A DNA stretch of 64,000 nt, taken from assembly GCF_003255815.1 (NCBI RefSeq), contig NC_037681.1, forward strand, positions 81,969,191 to 82,033,190, in the 5' to 3' direction. Under the pieces are notes generated by a model. It was not told the origin of the DNA. It was given only the letters and a program-made list of their open reading frames with translations, and searched no databases. This document shows, piece after piece, positions 61,301-63,829 of the stretch. The first letter of the stretch is position 1. Each line of letters begins with the position of its first letter. Source of the DNA: Theropithecus gelada. Its lineage: Eukaryota; Chordata; Mammalia; Primates; Cercopithecidae. The position numbers and the translations under genes were made by a program.

Positions 61301-63829
61301 ATATGTTGGTATATGCTTTTAAAAGAGAGAAATGTGGCCAGACGCAGTGGCTCACACCTGTAATCCCAACACTTTGGGAGGCTGAGGCAAGTGAATGGCT
61401 TGAGTCTACAAGACCAGACTGAGCACTTTGGGAGGCTGAGGCAAGTGGATGGCTTGAGTCTGCAAGACCAGATTGAGCAACATGGCAAAACTCTGACTCT
61501 ACAAAAATTAGCCAGGCATGCTGGCATGTGCCTATAGTCCCAGCTACCCAGGAGGCTAAGGTGGGAGGATCGCCTGACCCTGGGAAGTTGAGGCCGTAGT
61601 GAGCCATGGTCCCACCACTGTACTCCACCCTGGGCAACAGAGCAAGACCCTGTCTCAAAAAAAAGAGGGAGAGGGAGTTACGTTACAGACAGCATAATGT
61701 TCTGAAAGCTTGATGAAGACTGCACAAGTTGTCACGGGGCAAAGAATTTCTAGTAAAAATTTTAAATCTAAAATTAGAATTTACCATATAAACAACTGTA
61801 CATTAAAATGGTATACTTATATATAAATTAATGCTCCTACTTACGTTTCTGTGTCTGATACTAATGATTCATTATTGCACACATCATTGAAGGTATGGAG
61901 TTGATTCTATGATTAAAGAAAAGAAATTAAGGGTTTTTATTTCCAAAATTATTCTTGCATATGTCAGCAAGTACTAAGAAACATGGTAAACTGATTGACA
62001 TATGTAGATCACGATAACTAGATTAACATTACAAAATCTAAGACATAATCAGAGACATACGCTTCTCAATTAGTAAAACTACTTCTGTTACATTAAAATA
62101 CTAAGTAAGGGCCAGGTGCAGGGGCTCACACCTGTAATCCCAGCACTTTAGGAGGCCGAGGCAGGTGGATCACCTGAGGTCAGGAGTTCCGAGACCAGCC
62201 TTGCCAACATAGTAAATCTCCATTTCTATTAAAAATACAAAATTAGCTGGGTATGGTGGCACGCGCCTATAATACCAGCTACTCAGGAGGCTGAGGCACA
62301 AGAATCACTTGAACCCAGGAGGCAGAGGTTGCACTGAGCCAAGATCGCGCCGCTGCACTCCAGCCTGGGCGACAGAGTAAGAGTCCATCTCAAAAAAAGG
62401 GAAAAAAAAATTAAATTCATTCCGCAAATAGTATTCTTTATTACACTGAGCACACTAGAGAAAACAAAGCTGAGTAAGTAAAAATACAACAATCTAATGC
62501 AAGAGAGCAAGTAATGTCATTACAGACAAACTTTCAGGAAAGGCTTCCTAGATAAATCCACTCAAGATTTAATTTATCTGGGACAATGTCAACAAGTATC
62601 TTATGAAGCCCGGTACACAAGTAAACGCTAGCTACTTCAGATTTTCAGTGTGACTACACTACCAAAACAAAACAAAAACACAAACAAACAAACAAAAAAC
62701 AGTAATGTGGCTGGGTGGGGTGGCTCATGCCTGTAATCACAACACTTTGGGAGGACGAGGCGGTTGGATCACCTGAGGTCAGGAATTCCAGACCAGCCTG
62801 GCCAACACAGTGAAACCCCATCTCTACTAAAAATACAAAAAATTAGCCAAGCGTTGTGGCTCACACCTGTAGTCCCAGCTACTCAGGAGGCTGAGGCAAG
62901 AGAATCACTTAAACCCGAGAGGTGGAGGTTGCAGTGAGCCGAGATCACGCCACTGTGCAACGGAATGGGACTCCATCTCCAAGAAAAAAAAAAAAAAAAA
63001 AAAAAAACCCAGAAATGTAAAGGAGTAAAGCAAATGGGGACTGTAACAAACCGGAGAAAGCATGTTCATTCTGAAGGATAAAGTTAATTACTTAGTTCTA
63101 ACAGACTGTCGTTATGCAAGAATACAGACCCAAGGATACCAGGCCTTCTTCCAACCCCCTCACCAAAAGAAGCCAAGAATACAGATTTTTATGTTATTTT
63201 GTCCTACTTAAAAACAGTATTTAAGACTATTCAAAACAAACATTTAGTAAAATTTGGCCTACGGCCCAATAATCTATGGTTTCTGCCTGGAAAATTAATT
63301 AACTGCTTATAAAGCCCTCCAATTATTCCTCTTTCACAAAACATCTATAAACATAAAAACCTGAATAGTTTAAAAAGACAAAAACAAAATGATGAAAGAG
63401 TTGGACCCGGAAATCAAATGGACCCACAGTATAAATCCATATAAATCTAAGCTTCAGACTTTTTCATCTTTAAAATAAGAGAAACACAGAAATTATTTGT
63501 GAAGGCCATACAAAGTAATCCATGTAAAATACTTAGCACAATGCCTAGTATGAAGGGCTCCATAAATAGTGGGTAGTAGTATGATAGACCAGAAAGCAAA
63601 TAAACAATGACCAAAAATAAAGCAAACACAGCTTACTGTTATCTGACTCAATCCAGCCAACCTCATAGTCAAAGTAGGTGACATAAAGTACTTAAATGCA
63701 AGATCTAGGCTTTCTTTATCAAAGCATAATGTTGTATCCAATGGTTCTTTCACTGTGCTCCACATTAAGTCAGCCATGTTACGAGCTGCACTCTGTCGTA
63801 ACTCCTGATCAGAGAGCTTGCATAAATAC
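1107..63829 (-). CDS. USP34: USP34, internal part of gene (16 coding exons, partial at both ends)
   Basis: Deubiquitinase of the USP (C19) family; from the literature it opposes ubiquitination of axin in Wnt signalling and of RNF168 in the DNA-damage response. The conceptual splice of the sixteen exons listed below gives 782 codons in one frame with no stop, and the peptide matches what I know of the USP34 N-terminal third (for example DLMWSTVKEPLDTTLCFDKE, MVDDMLSADDVSCSSSQVSA, SKDQHAMGMETYKHLFLEK). Catalytic Cys and His boxes are not here; they lie further 3', beyond position 1. Introns range from 84 bp to 19.9 kb. No promoter, first exon or 3' UTR is in the window. Identification is from memory of the protein, not from a search, but the match is long and specific. 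I am very sure of the gene and fairly sure of each boundary. Confidence 0.97.
1496..1806 (+). mobile_element. Alu (S-like), full length
   Basis: Both arms, mid A-rich linker and an A-rich tail are present, about 230 bp from window exon 16. Confidence 0.9.
2130..2430 (+). repeat. Ancient interspersed repeat, family uncertain
   Basis: The blocks 'gcttattccag', 'gtatcccagca', 'ccaggatgccattccat', 'gcatgtctttgggatg' and 'gtgggaggaaacc' follow one another in an order I recognise from a degenerate repeat seen in many vertebrates. I cannot name the family with confidence. Confidence 0.5.
2520..3129 (+). mobile_element. AluJ-like element split by a younger Alu
   Basis: Left arm at 2520-2661 and right arm at 2962-3129, with another Alu exactly at the mid linker. 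Confidence 0.85.
2663..2961 (+). mobile_element. Alu (S-like) nested in an older Alu
   Basis: Complete element from 'ggccgggcgtgg' to an A-rich tail, inserted in the A-rich linker of the flanking AluJ. Confidence 0.88.
3131..3431 (+). mobile_element. Alu (S-like)
   Basis: Inserted in the tail of the preceding AluJ; ends in (aaat)n. Confidence 0.88.
3871..4162 (+). mobile_element. Alu (Sx-like)
   Basis: Flanked by the direct repeat 'gaaaaaagga' at 3861-3870 and 4163-4172, the target-site duplication. The right arm lacks a short stretch near 'gctccagcc'. Confidence 0.9.
5010..5225 (+). mobile_element. Alu (J-like), 3' truncated
   Basis: Left arm and first part of the right arm, then loss of similarity and no tail. 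Confidence 0.8.
5842..5998 (+). mobile_element. L1 3' end (L1PA-like)
   Basis: G-rich tract 'gggggaggggggaggg', then 'atagcattaggagatata' and the classical primate L1 3' UTR up to the poly(A). Confidence 0.9.
6181..6475 (+). mobile_element. Alu (J-like)
   Basis: Both arms, with 'ggcccatgagtttgagacc' and a short A-rich tail. Confidence 0.88.
6590..6953 (+). mobile_element. L1 3' end, older subfamily
   Basis: End of ORF2 ('gcagcaacataaatggaact') through the 3' UTR with 'gtaacaaacatacatgtacc' and A-tail; the reading frame is decayed. Confidence 0.88.
7039..7121 (-). CDS. USP34: USP34 exon (window exon 15, 83 bp)
   Basis: One base finishes Leu, then YSHSAEVQVRLQFLTCVFST and LGSPDHF, plus one base of Arg. 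Acceptor 'aaattatag' has a weak pyrimidine tract; donor is 'TTTCA|gtaagt'. Confidence 0.94.
7866..8190 (-). mobile_element. Alu with a (TG)n replacing its tail
   Basis: Minus-strand Alu whose A-tail position holds a TG microsatellite at 7866-7890. Confidence 0.88.
8441..8733 (-). mobile_element. Alu (S-like), small internal deletion
   Basis: T18 run, then both arms; about 20 bp is missing around 'acaggtgcctggctaat'. Confidence 0.88.
9659..9945 (+). mobile_element. Alu, slightly 5' truncated
   Basis: Starts at 'ggcgcggtggctcatgcc'; followed by a long A-rich (aaaat)n stretch to about 10010. Confidence 0.88.
10657..10955 (-). mobile_element. Alu (S-like)
   Basis: Starts 'ttgttttgtttttgagac' and ends 'catgcctggc'. 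Confidence 0.9.
11376..11575 (-). mobile_element. MIR-like fragment
   Basis: 'ctatgtgccaagtgc ... catttcattaaattcttacaa' resembles the reverse complement of MIR; strongly decayed. Confidence 0.5.
11760..11950 (+). mobile_element. MIR fragment
   Basis: 'gtgtgacgttggagaagtt', 'actcatttgtaaagtaaga' and 'gggttgttgcat' follow the MIR core order. Confidence 0.65.
11946..11964 (+). repeat. (ATC)n microsatellite
   Basis: Six ATC units at the decayed 3' end of the MIR. Confidence 0.85.
12900..12995 (-). CDS. USP34: USP34 exon (window exon 14, 96 bp)
   Basis: One base finishes Met, then WAEKELNMMKLFFDNLVYYI and QTVREGRQKHA, plus two bases of Leu. Acceptor 'tttgggccag', donor 'GCACT|gtaagt'. Length is a multiple of three. 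Confidence 0.95.
13285..13355 (+). mobile_element. MIR 3' fragment
   Basis: 'agaatatctggcatatg...gcatacaataaact' resembles the MIR 3' end. Confidence 0.5.
13700..13945 (+). mobile_element. MIR-like fragment, degraded
   Basis: 'gactttgggtttgaaacca' and 'gattcacaataaatgatag' fit the two ends of MIR. Confidence 0.5.
14881..15110 (+). mobile_element. Short non-autonomous DNA transposon, copy 1
   Basis: 230 bp with inverted ends (CAAGTTGAATATCCC / GCATACTCAACCTG) and TA on both sides (14879-14880, 15111-15112), as for Tc1/mariner/pogo elements. A second copy lies at 34404-34638. Subfamily name not certain. Confidence 0.82.
15435..15740 (+). mobile_element. Alu (Y-like)
   Basis: Flanked by 'aaaagcttgtagg' (15422-15434 and 15738-15750), the target-site duplication. 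Its tail ends about 80 bp from window exon 13. Confidence 0.9.
15823..15912 (-). CDS. USP34: USP34 exon (window exon 13, 90 bp)
   Basis: One base completes Arg, then SVVISLRLLPKLFGTFQQFG and SSYDTHWIT, plus the first two bases of Met. Acceptor 'tctgtttcag', donor 'ACAAT|gtaagt'. Ninety bases, so skipping would be in frame. Confidence 0.95.
17364..17670 (+). mobile_element. Alu (J-like)
   Basis: Target-site duplication 'aaaaaggttcaatg' at 17350-17363 and 17671-17684; the 5' end is rearranged and contains a second 'caatggcca'. Confidence 0.85.
18050..18337 (-). mobile_element. Alu (J-like)
   Basis: T-rich start, 'gagacagggcctcactgtg', ends at 'ctgtacctgg'. Confidence 0.88.
18436..18737 (+). 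mobile_element. Alu (S-like)
   Basis: Both arms; forms an inverted pair with the Alu 100 bp to its left. Confidence 0.88.
18895..19760 (-). mobile_element. Old L1 fragment, antisense, split by an Alu
   Basis: Reverse complement of L1 ORF2 end / 3' UTR: 'gtgtctggcttctttcttgca', 'gggctgctgttagcattctt' and 'gaattactgggtcacaggg' on either side of the Alu at 19338-19634. Confidence 0.75.
19338..19634 (-). mobile_element. Alu (J-like)
   Basis: 'ttttgagacagggtctcact' to 'ccacacctggccc'; inserted in the antisense L1. Confidence 0.88.
19917..20202 (+). mobile_element. Alu with short 5' deletion
   Basis: 'ggccaggcgcagtgtgtaatcc' lacks about 12 bp ('gctcacgcc' region). Confidence 0.88.
21209..21336 (-). 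CDS. USP34: USP34 exon (window exon 12, 128 bp)
   Basis: Reads VNLSEGLINEAEKLLCSLVC, WFTDRQIRMRFIEGCLENLG, NN, plus two bases of Arg. Acceptor 'tttttatag', donor 'CAACAG|gtaaag'. Sequence looks alpha-helical, consistent with a scaffold of helical repeats (inference). Confidence 0.95.
21337..21426 (-). other. USP34: USP34 short intron, 90 bp
   Basis: Minimal GT-AG intron between window exons 11 and 12 (gtaagt to ttatag), with no insertion. Confidence 0.93.
21427..21542 (-). CDS. USP34: USP34 exon (window exon 11, 116 bp)
   Basis: Two bases complete Gly, then PVVHKHQFNSNAVTDINLDN and VCKKGNTLLWDIVQDEDA, ending in phase 0. Acceptor 'cgttttcag', donor 'GATGCA|gtaagt'. It is followed by an intron of only 90 bp. 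Confidence 0.95.
21680..21838 (-). mobile_element. Alu fragment
   Basis: Single-arm-sized Alu-related sequence with a T/G-rich end; ends about 140 bp from window exon 11. Confidence 0.75.
22195..22715 (-). mobile_element. Old L1 fragment, antisense
   Basis: 'ttctcttgggtaaatacc', 'ttccaaagtggttgtgcc' and 'ctaatgactaatgatgttg' are landmarks of the reverse complement of the L1 ORF2 end. Confidence 0.82.
23176..23472 (+). mobile_element. AluY, Old World monkey type
   Basis: 'ggctcaagcctgtaatcc', 'aactagccgggcg', little divergence, and a perfect target-site duplication 'aaaactgagggca' (23163-23175, 23473-23485). Confidence 0.93.
23541..24253 (+). mobile_element. MaLR (MST/THE1-type) solo LTR split by an Alu
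   Basis: Begins TGATACAGTTTGAATG, contains 'cctccaatgttggaggtg' and 'ctgccatgattgtaag', and ends 'aatggactaacaca'. Flanks 'caatt'/'cagtt' may be the decayed 5 bp duplication. Only the LTR is present, with no internal retroviral genes. Confidence 0.82.
23928..24221 (-). mobile_element. Alu (S-like) inside the LTR
   Basis: 'ttttttgagatgtagtctcac' to 'cactgcaccaggcc'. Confidence 0.9.
24449..24761 (-). mobile_element. Alu (S-like)
   Basis: T-rich start, an extra T18 run in the middle linker at 24617-24634; inserted in the antisense L1. Confidence 0.9.
25480..25640 (-). mobile_element. Possible antisense L1 fragment
   Basis: 'tttgcctattctagacatatcatataaacgg' resembles an L1 3' region in reverse; short and uncertain. 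Confidence 0.45.
25955..26169 (-). CDS. USP34: USP34 exon (window exon 10, 215 bp)
   Basis: One base completes Gly, then HMVDDMLSADDVSCSSSQVS, AKSEKNMADFDGEESGCEEE and LASIYHEHLSQ, with one base of the next Gly codon. Acceptor 'ctgttttgtag', donor 'CAAG|gtaaga'. It continues the acidic/Ser-rich linker, then returns to helix-like sequence. The Met codons inside are internal, not starts. Confidence 0.96.
26928..27465 (+). mobile_element. MER5A-type hAT element split by an Alu
   Basis: Starts CAGTGGTTCTCAA, contains 'caacgcacaggacaac', and resumes after the Alu with 'attatctggcccaaaatgcc'. Confidence 0.8.
27124..27423 (+). mobile_element. Alu (S-like) in MER5A
   Basis: Full length with A17 tail; the duplicated 'tctggcccaa' flanks it. 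Confidence 0.9.
27680..28130 (-). mobile_element. MIR split by an Alu
   Basis: 'gagcacttactgtgtacca ... aaatcctcacaataaa' before and 'ttctcattttatagaagaaa ... agtaagtgacagaatc' after the Alu match reverse MIR. Confidence 0.8.
27774..28039 (-). mobile_element. Alu (J-like)
   Basis: 'ttatttttagagacagagtctc'; lost its outermost 5' part. Confidence 0.88.
28364..28671 (+). mobile_element. Alu (J-like), first of three in tandem
   Basis: Diverged element with a 10 bp gap after 'gagctttggg', ending in A20. Confidence 0.85.
28672..28957 (+). mobile_element. Alu (S-like), second of three in tandem
   Basis: Starts directly after the A-tail of the previous Alu ('gccaggcgcagtgg'). Confidence 0.9.
28959..29255 (+). 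mobile_element. Alu (S-like), third of three in tandem
   Basis: Starts in the A-tail of the second; lacks 'ggctca' near the 5' end. Confidence 0.9.
29460..29757 (-). mobile_element. Alu (Sx-like), 200 bp downstream of window exon 9
   Basis: (TTG)n start, then 'gagtctcactctgttgccc'; in the gene's orientation it is a sense Alu. Confidence 0.92.
29957..30567 (-). CDS. USP34: USP34 large exon with acidic, Ser-rich and poly-His regions (window exon 9, 611 bp)
   Basis: Reads ESMQGSSDETANSG and continues for 203 codons plus two bases of Gly. From the N-terminal side it shows a Ser/Gly-rich stretch, an acidic block (ALKEEDEDDDHGHN), a mixed polar region, then GPQ followed by twelve histidines (CAC except CAT at His 1 and 8) and DG. 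Donor 'GATGG|gtaagc'. The acceptor 'tttcaaaataaag' is unusual: AAG, with purines directly before it. Low complexity argues for a disordered linker between folded blocks. No enzyme motif is seen. By memory a few residues differ from human (for example His for Gln in HASHSAGS). Confidence 0.96.
29965..30000 (-). repeat. USP34: Trinucleotide tract coding for 12 histidines in USP34
   Basis: On the minus strand it is a run of CAC codons broken by CAT at codons 1 and 8, inside window exon 9 and about 8 bp before its donor site. The CAT interruptions should lower slippage. A poly-His run at this place is present in human USP34 as I recall it. Confidence 0.9.
30568..30842 (-). other. USP34: USP34 intron, 275 bp, no repeat seen
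   Basis: Free of recognisable transposons. Its 3' end is a weak acceptor (aaaataaag). Confidence 0.92.
30843..30973 (-). CDS. USP34: USP34 exon (window exon 8, 131 bp)
   Basis: Two bases complete Trp, then SPAASPQSSDNSDTHQSGGS, DIEMDEQLINRTKH and VQQRLSDTE. Acceptor 'ttttatatag' has a weak pyrimidine tract; donor is 'ACAGAG|gtatga'. The first half is Ser/Asp/Gly-rich with several SP motifs, so it is probably disordered and a candidate for phosphorylation (inference). Confidence 0.94.
30974..31654 (-). other. USP34: USP34 intron, 681 bp, half filled by a young AluY
   Basis: Without the AluY at 31189-31495 and one copy of its target-site duplication the intron would be about 364 bp. Confidence 0.92.
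31189..31495 (+). mobile_element. AluY, Old World monkey type, between exons 7 and 8
   Basis: 5' end short by about 8 bp ('cgcagtggctcaagcc'), low divergence, target-site duplication 'aagaaaaatg' (31179-31188, 31496-31505). Confidence 0.93.
31655..31690 (-). CDS. USP34: USP34 small exon (window exon 7, 36 bp)
   Basis: Twelve-codon exon: two bases finish Glu, then EEELRRTAPSP, and one base opens the Trp codon. Acceptor 'tttccttcag', donor 'CACCTT|gtaagt'. Length is a multiple of three, so skipping would remove 12 residues in frame. A young AluY (31189-31495) lies 160 bp from its donor in the following intron. Confidence 0.92.
31950..31969 (+). repeat. Poly(A) run
   Basis: About 20 A bases before the Alu at 31979; probably part of its target site. 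Confidence 0.85.
31979..32312 (+). mobile_element. Alu (Y/S-like) with a long A/C-rich tail
   Basis: Full body, tail of (aaaac)n. Flanks 'tacccac' and 'aacccac' suggest the duplication. Confidence 0.9.
32683..32812 (-). CDS. USP34: USP34 exon (window exon 6, 130 bp)
   Basis: Reads TLYLASMLIKALWNNALAAK to LNTNIPIGNKK, 43 codons plus one base of a Glu codon. Acceptor 'ttttttag', donor 'AAAG|gttagt'. This is the last exon before the acidic and serine-rich stretch; the sequence is still helix-like. Confidence 0.94.
32813..32996 (-). other. USP34: USP34 short intron, 184 bp
   Basis: GT-AG intron (gtaata to ttttag) with an A-run at 32957-32970 on the plus strand and no transposon. Confidence 0.92.
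32997..33122 (-). CDS. USP34: USP34 exon (window exon 5, 126 bp)
   Basis: Forty-two codons beginning LKHCSRYIHDLFPSLIKNLD and ending SALEPSVHTEQ. Acceptor 'ttttctag', donor 'ACAG|gtaata'. The first codon is TTG (Leu), not a start. Symmetric phase 0-0. It lies at the end of the largest intron of the window and is followed by an intron of only 184 bp. Confidence 0.95.
33369..33578 (+). mobile_element. Alu (J-like), 3' truncated
   Basis: Left arm and start of right arm only; ends near 'gtggaagatctcttgata'. Confidence 0.85.
34404..34638 (+). mobile_element. Short non-autonomous DNA transposon, copy 2
   Basis: 235 bp, same family as 14881-15110: 'caggttaagtatccc' at the start, 'gtgtttcagattttggat' inside, TA at 34402-34403 and 34639-34640. 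Confidence 0.82.
34896..35030 (-). mobile_element. Alu monomer fragment (FLAM/J-like)
   Basis: 'gttttgttttgttttatataga' then one diverged arm. Confidence 0.75.
35095..35120 (+). repeat. Poly(A) run
   Basis: About 26 A bases, not attached to a recognisable element body. Confidence 0.85.
35190..35320 (+). repeat. GA-rich low-complexity stretch
   Basis: Irregular GAG/GAA/GAT triplets, purine-rich on the plus strand, just before the L1 5' region. Confidence 0.8.
35827..36139 (-). mobile_element. Alu (S-like)
   Basis: T-run, 'gagacagtcttgctctgtta', to 'caccaagcccagcc'. Confidence 0.9.
36915..37560. other. GC-richer block inside L1, identity unknown
   Basis: Clearly richer in G+C than its surroundings, with open frames of 148 aa (minus) and 84 to 101 aa (plus) that show no family I know. 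It may be part of an L1 5' region out of order, or a separate insertion. Confidence 0.5.
38604..38897 (+). mobile_element. Alu (S-like)
   Basis: 'caggccaggcatggtggctc' to tail 'caaagaaaagtgtg'. Confidence 0.9.
38906..39198 (+). mobile_element. AluY, Old World monkey type
   Basis: Nearly unmutated. The flanks 'agaaaagtgtgtgtgt' on both sides are its duplication, copied from the tail/GT repeat next to the previous Alu. Confidence 0.93.
39203..39222 (+). repeat. (GT)n microsatellite
   Basis: About 9 GT units at the AluY 3' junction; a shorter GT run precedes the AluY at 38896-38905. Confidence 0.88.
39600..40322 (+). pseudogene. L1 ORF2 endonuclease-region remnant
   Basis: A 121-codon open stretch (39656-40021) holds IIVGDFNIQFS and an 'IYRALHTTAAENTFFS' stretch, landmarks of the L1 ORF2 endonuclease. 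Catalytic completeness is lost and the frame ends at 40021. Transposon debris, not a host gene. Confidence 0.82.
40323..40600 (+). mobile_element. Alu (J-like), diverged
   Basis: 'catgcctgttgtaatactctc' with an extra 'ttg'; both arms visible. Confidence 0.82.
40612..40910 (+). mobile_element. Alu (S-like)
   Basis: Follows the previous Alu after a short spacer; full length. Confidence 0.9.
40915..42350 (+). mobile_element. L1 ORF2 fragment (reverse-transcriptase to C-terminal part)
   Basis: 'atgatgaatgacatatctcc', 'agaacaagacaaggatgccc' and 'agacttcatcaaaattaaaa' are ordered L1 ORF2 landmarks; many stops. Confidence 0.85.
42478..42788 (-). mobile_element. Alu (S/Y-like)
   Basis: G7 run in place of part of the tail ('ttttttgggggggccagag'); both arms present. 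Confidence 0.88.
43378..43676 (-). mobile_element. Alu (J-like)
   Basis: 'tttgtttcaagacagggtctc' to 'ccacacccggcc'. Confidence 0.88.
43841..44141 (+). mobile_element. Alu (J-like)
   Basis: 'gagccaggtgcagtggctcac', ends before an AT-rich tail. Confidence 0.88.
44678..44718 (+). repeat. (AAAAT)n tract
   Basis: Irregular AAAAT/AAAAAT repeats inside the L1 copy. Confidence 0.85.
46075..46431 (+). mobile_element. Internally deleted DNA transposon in L1
   Basis: 'gggatacgttctgagaaat', 'gtacagcatgttactgtact', 'cttatgggaccacag' and 'gcatgactg|ta'. It has the same two ends as the longer element at 53740-54724, without the middle. Family name not certain (Tc1/pogo-like by its TA flank). Confidence 0.78.
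46742..47028 (+). mobile_element. Alu (J/S-like)
   Basis: 'agctgagcgtggtggctcac', short deletions in the right arm; target 'gtaaaa' repeated at both sides. Confidence 0.85.
47294..47508 (+). mobile_element. Alu (S-like), 3' truncated
   Basis: Ends abruptly after 'gagctcgggaggct'. Confidence 0.85.
47578..47890 (-). mobile_element. Alu (S-like)
   Basis: (TTTA)n tail, 'gagacatagtctcactttg', to 'caccatgcccagcc'. Confidence 0.9.
48432..48707 (+). mobile_element. Alu (J-like)
   Basis: 'gtggccaggtgtggtggctc' to 'ggcaacagaacaaac'; no A-tail. Confidence 0.88.
48750..49055 (+). mobile_element. AluY, Old World monkey type, very young
   Basis: Target-site duplication 'aaaaaatccagtaca' (48735-48749, 49056-49070), about 30 uninterrupted A in the tail, CpGs preserved. 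Confidence 0.95.
49287..49315 (+). repeat. (CA)n microsatellite
   Basis: About 14 CA units after 'atgcgcg'. Confidence 0.92.
49316..49458 (+). mobile_element. Alu half-element
   Basis: One arm with an internal deletion ('acccaggtggtcgctcgtg' to 'gactccatctcaaac'). Confidence 0.75.
49509..49832 (+). mobile_element. AluY, first of a tandem pair
   Basis: 'ggccgggcgcggtggctcaa'; left target repeat 'aaaacctaccgcg' at 49496-49508; its tail runs straight into the next AluY. Confidence 0.94.
49833..50146 (+). mobile_element. AluY, second of a tandem pair
   Basis: Starts in the A-tail of the first; tail (taaaa)n; the right target repeat 'aaaacctaccgcg' follows at 50147-50159. Confidence 0.94.
50160..50757 (+). 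mobile_element. Probable L1 fragment, degraded
   Basis: 'aatttataatagcaataaaa', 'actttgagactgtgaataatg' and 'caaattaatcatcattaac' are L1-like in order; weak. Confidence 0.45.
50758..51057 (+). mobile_element. Alu (S-like)
   Basis: 'gggcaggcgcactggctcacg' to A15 tail with (gaa)n. Confidence 0.9.
51060..52670 (+). mobile_element. Old L1M 3' half with an Alu inside
   Basis: 'caggttggcaaagatcatg', 'ttattacagcattgtttgtaa', and after the Alu 'aaatgggaactggttaaatt'. An 88-codon open stretch at 51190-51456 is L1 debris. Confidence 0.75.
51977..52283 (+). mobile_element. Alu (S-like)
   Basis: 'gggccaggagttgtggctcat' with A23 tail. Confidence 0.9.
52830..52983 (+). mobile_element. MIR reaching the donor of window exon 4
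   Basis: 'atggactcggaagccagat', 'ttagctataaaacaggat' and 'gcaaagcactcaataaacg' match MIR in order. Its 3' end 'gttagtatta' runs into the splice donor at 52984-52985. Confidence 0.75.
52986..53078 (-). CDS. USP34: USP34 exon (window exon 4, 93 bp)
   Basis: Thirty-one complete codons, IIKQCQVILNFLAAEGRLST then QHIDCIWAAAQ. Acceptor 'tcttttccag', donor 'CACAG|gtaatac'. Symmetric phase 0-0, so skipping it would keep the frame. The intron bases just after the donor merge into a MIR element on the opposite strand (52830-52983). The next exon is 19.9 kb away. Confidence 0.94.
53079..53162 (-). other. USP34: USP34 short intron, 84 bp
   Basis: Near the minimum length for a mammalian intron. It starts with a weak donor (gtttgt) and ends in a good pyrimidine-rich acceptor (tttcttttccag). 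Confidence 0.93.
53163..53244 (-). CDS. USP34: USP34 exon (window exon 3, 82 bp)
   Basis: One base completes Thr, then SIAKELADWLISNNVVEHIF through GPNLHIE, 27 codons, ending in phase 0. Acceptor 'ttactttag'. The donor 'GAG|gtttgtgg' is poor at intron positions +3 to +5 compared with the gtaagt type used by most exons here. It is separated from the next exon by an 84 bp intron. Confidence 0.93.
53740..54724 (-). mobile_element. DNA transposon, about 985 bp, near full length
   Basis: Ends CAGTCATGTACTGCATAATA and (reversed) 'tagtcatatggtacttaat' are inverted copies. It shares 'cagcatgt', 'ggtcccataagatt' and other blocks with the deleted copy at 46075-46431. No open transposase. Confidence 0.78.
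55117..55420 (+). mobile_element. Alu (J-like)
   Basis: 'ccaggctggtgctgtggttca', a G-rich insert 'ggtcggggcgggggcgg', both arms. Confidence 0.85.
55425..56430 (+). mobile_element. Old L1M, ORF1 end and following region
   Basis: 'cacaaagaaatccacatcta' and 'aagattaacagctaacttc' fit the L1M ORF1 3' part, then 'gaatggaaaaagataagtcatgc' from the start of ORF2; the 115-codon open stretch at 55691-56038 is debris. Confidence 0.75.
56525..57020 (-). mobile_element. MIR split by an Alu
   Basis: 'tattttacaaaagagaaaac' | Alu | 'aatgaggttcagaagcg ... gggattcaaacccc' corresponds to reverse MIR. Confidence 0.75.
56579..56878 (+). mobile_element. Alu (S-like), 5' end shortened
   Basis: 'tggccggctcacacctgtaat' lacks about 10 bp; tail A18. 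Confidence 0.9.
57331..57641 (-). mobile_element. Alu (S-like)
   Basis: T-rich start broken by 'cttc'; a short duplication 'caccaccacaccacca' in the linker region. Confidence 0.9.
57866..58147 (+). mobile_element. AluY with a small deletion
   Basis: Target-site duplication 'aaaaactgggcaatg' (57851-57865, 58148-58162); about 13 bp is missing around 'gagaccacggtgaaacc'. Confidence 0.93.
58543..58838 (+). mobile_element. AluY, first of a second tandem pair
   Basis: Left flank 'aaaaagtagaaac'; carries the unusual 'cctgggggtcagag' in place of 'cctgggcgacagag'; tail (caaa)n. Confidence 0.92.
58845..59155 (+). mobile_element. AluY, second of a second tandem pair
   Basis: Carries the same 'cctgggggtcagag'; A26 tail, then 'tgtagaaac' as right flank. 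Confidence 0.92.
60006..60303 (-). mobile_element. Alu (S/J-like)
   Basis: 'ttttggtttttttccgagaca' to 'gtgcctggcgc'. Confidence 0.88.
60816..61212 (+). mobile_element. MLT1/MSTD-type MaLR solo LTR with internal duplication
   Basis: 'cccaatgtgatgttattgg', 'gatcttggacttccagcc', 'aaataaatttctgttgttta' and 'cctggactaagaca' are in MaLR order. 81 bp is repeated in tandem inside. No internal viral genes. Confidence 0.82.
60999..61160 (+). repeat. 81 bp tandem duplication in the LTR
   Basis: Copies 60999-61079 and 61080-61160, both starting 'ccagaacttga', with about four differences. Confidence 0.95.
61334..61664 (+). mobile_element. Alu with a 54 bp internal tandem duplication
   Basis: 'gtggccagacgcagtggctca' to A-tail; the left arm is lengthened by the repeat below. 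Confidence 0.9.
61370..61477 (+). repeat. 54 bp tandem duplication in the Alu left arm
   Basis: Copies 61370-61423 and 61424-61477, both 'cactttgggaggctgaggca...'; three differences. Confidence 0.95.
61845..61906 (-). CDS. USP34: USP34 exon (window exon 2, 62 bp)
   Basis: Reads NQLHTFNDVCNNESLVSDTE plus two bases of a Thr codon. Acceptor 'ttaatcatag', donor 'GAAAC|gtaagt'. Phase 0 at entry and phase 2 at exit, matching the flanking exons. Too short to show as a long open frame; found by joining to exon 1. Confidence 0.93.
62110..62403 (+). mobile_element. Alu (S-like)
   Basis: 'gggccaggtgcaggggctca' to A-tail; about 200 bp from window exon 2. Confidence 0.9.
62708..63007 (+). mobile_element. 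Alu (S-like)
   Basis: 'gtggctgggtggggtggctca'; lacks 'ctccagcctgggcg' in the right arm; A25 tail. Confidence 0.9.
63455..63590 (+). mobile_element. MIR 3' fragment
   Basis: 'acttagcacaatgcctagtatg ... ctccataaatagtg' fits the MIR 3' end; 47 bp from the donor of window exon 1. Confidence 0.65.
63637..63829 (-). CDS. USP34: USP34 exon (window exon 1, 193 bp)
   Basis: The first base completes an Arg codon begun in an exon outside the window; the exon then reads YLCKLSDQEL to RLAGLSQIT, 64 codons. Acceptor is 'catttcag', donor 'aca|gtaagc'. It ends in phase 0. The composition (short amphipathic helices, many Leu) suits an armadillo/HEAT-like scaffold, which is inference. The open frame runs on in both directions past the splice sites, so the ends were set by splice motifs and by the known protein. 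Confidence 0.95.
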
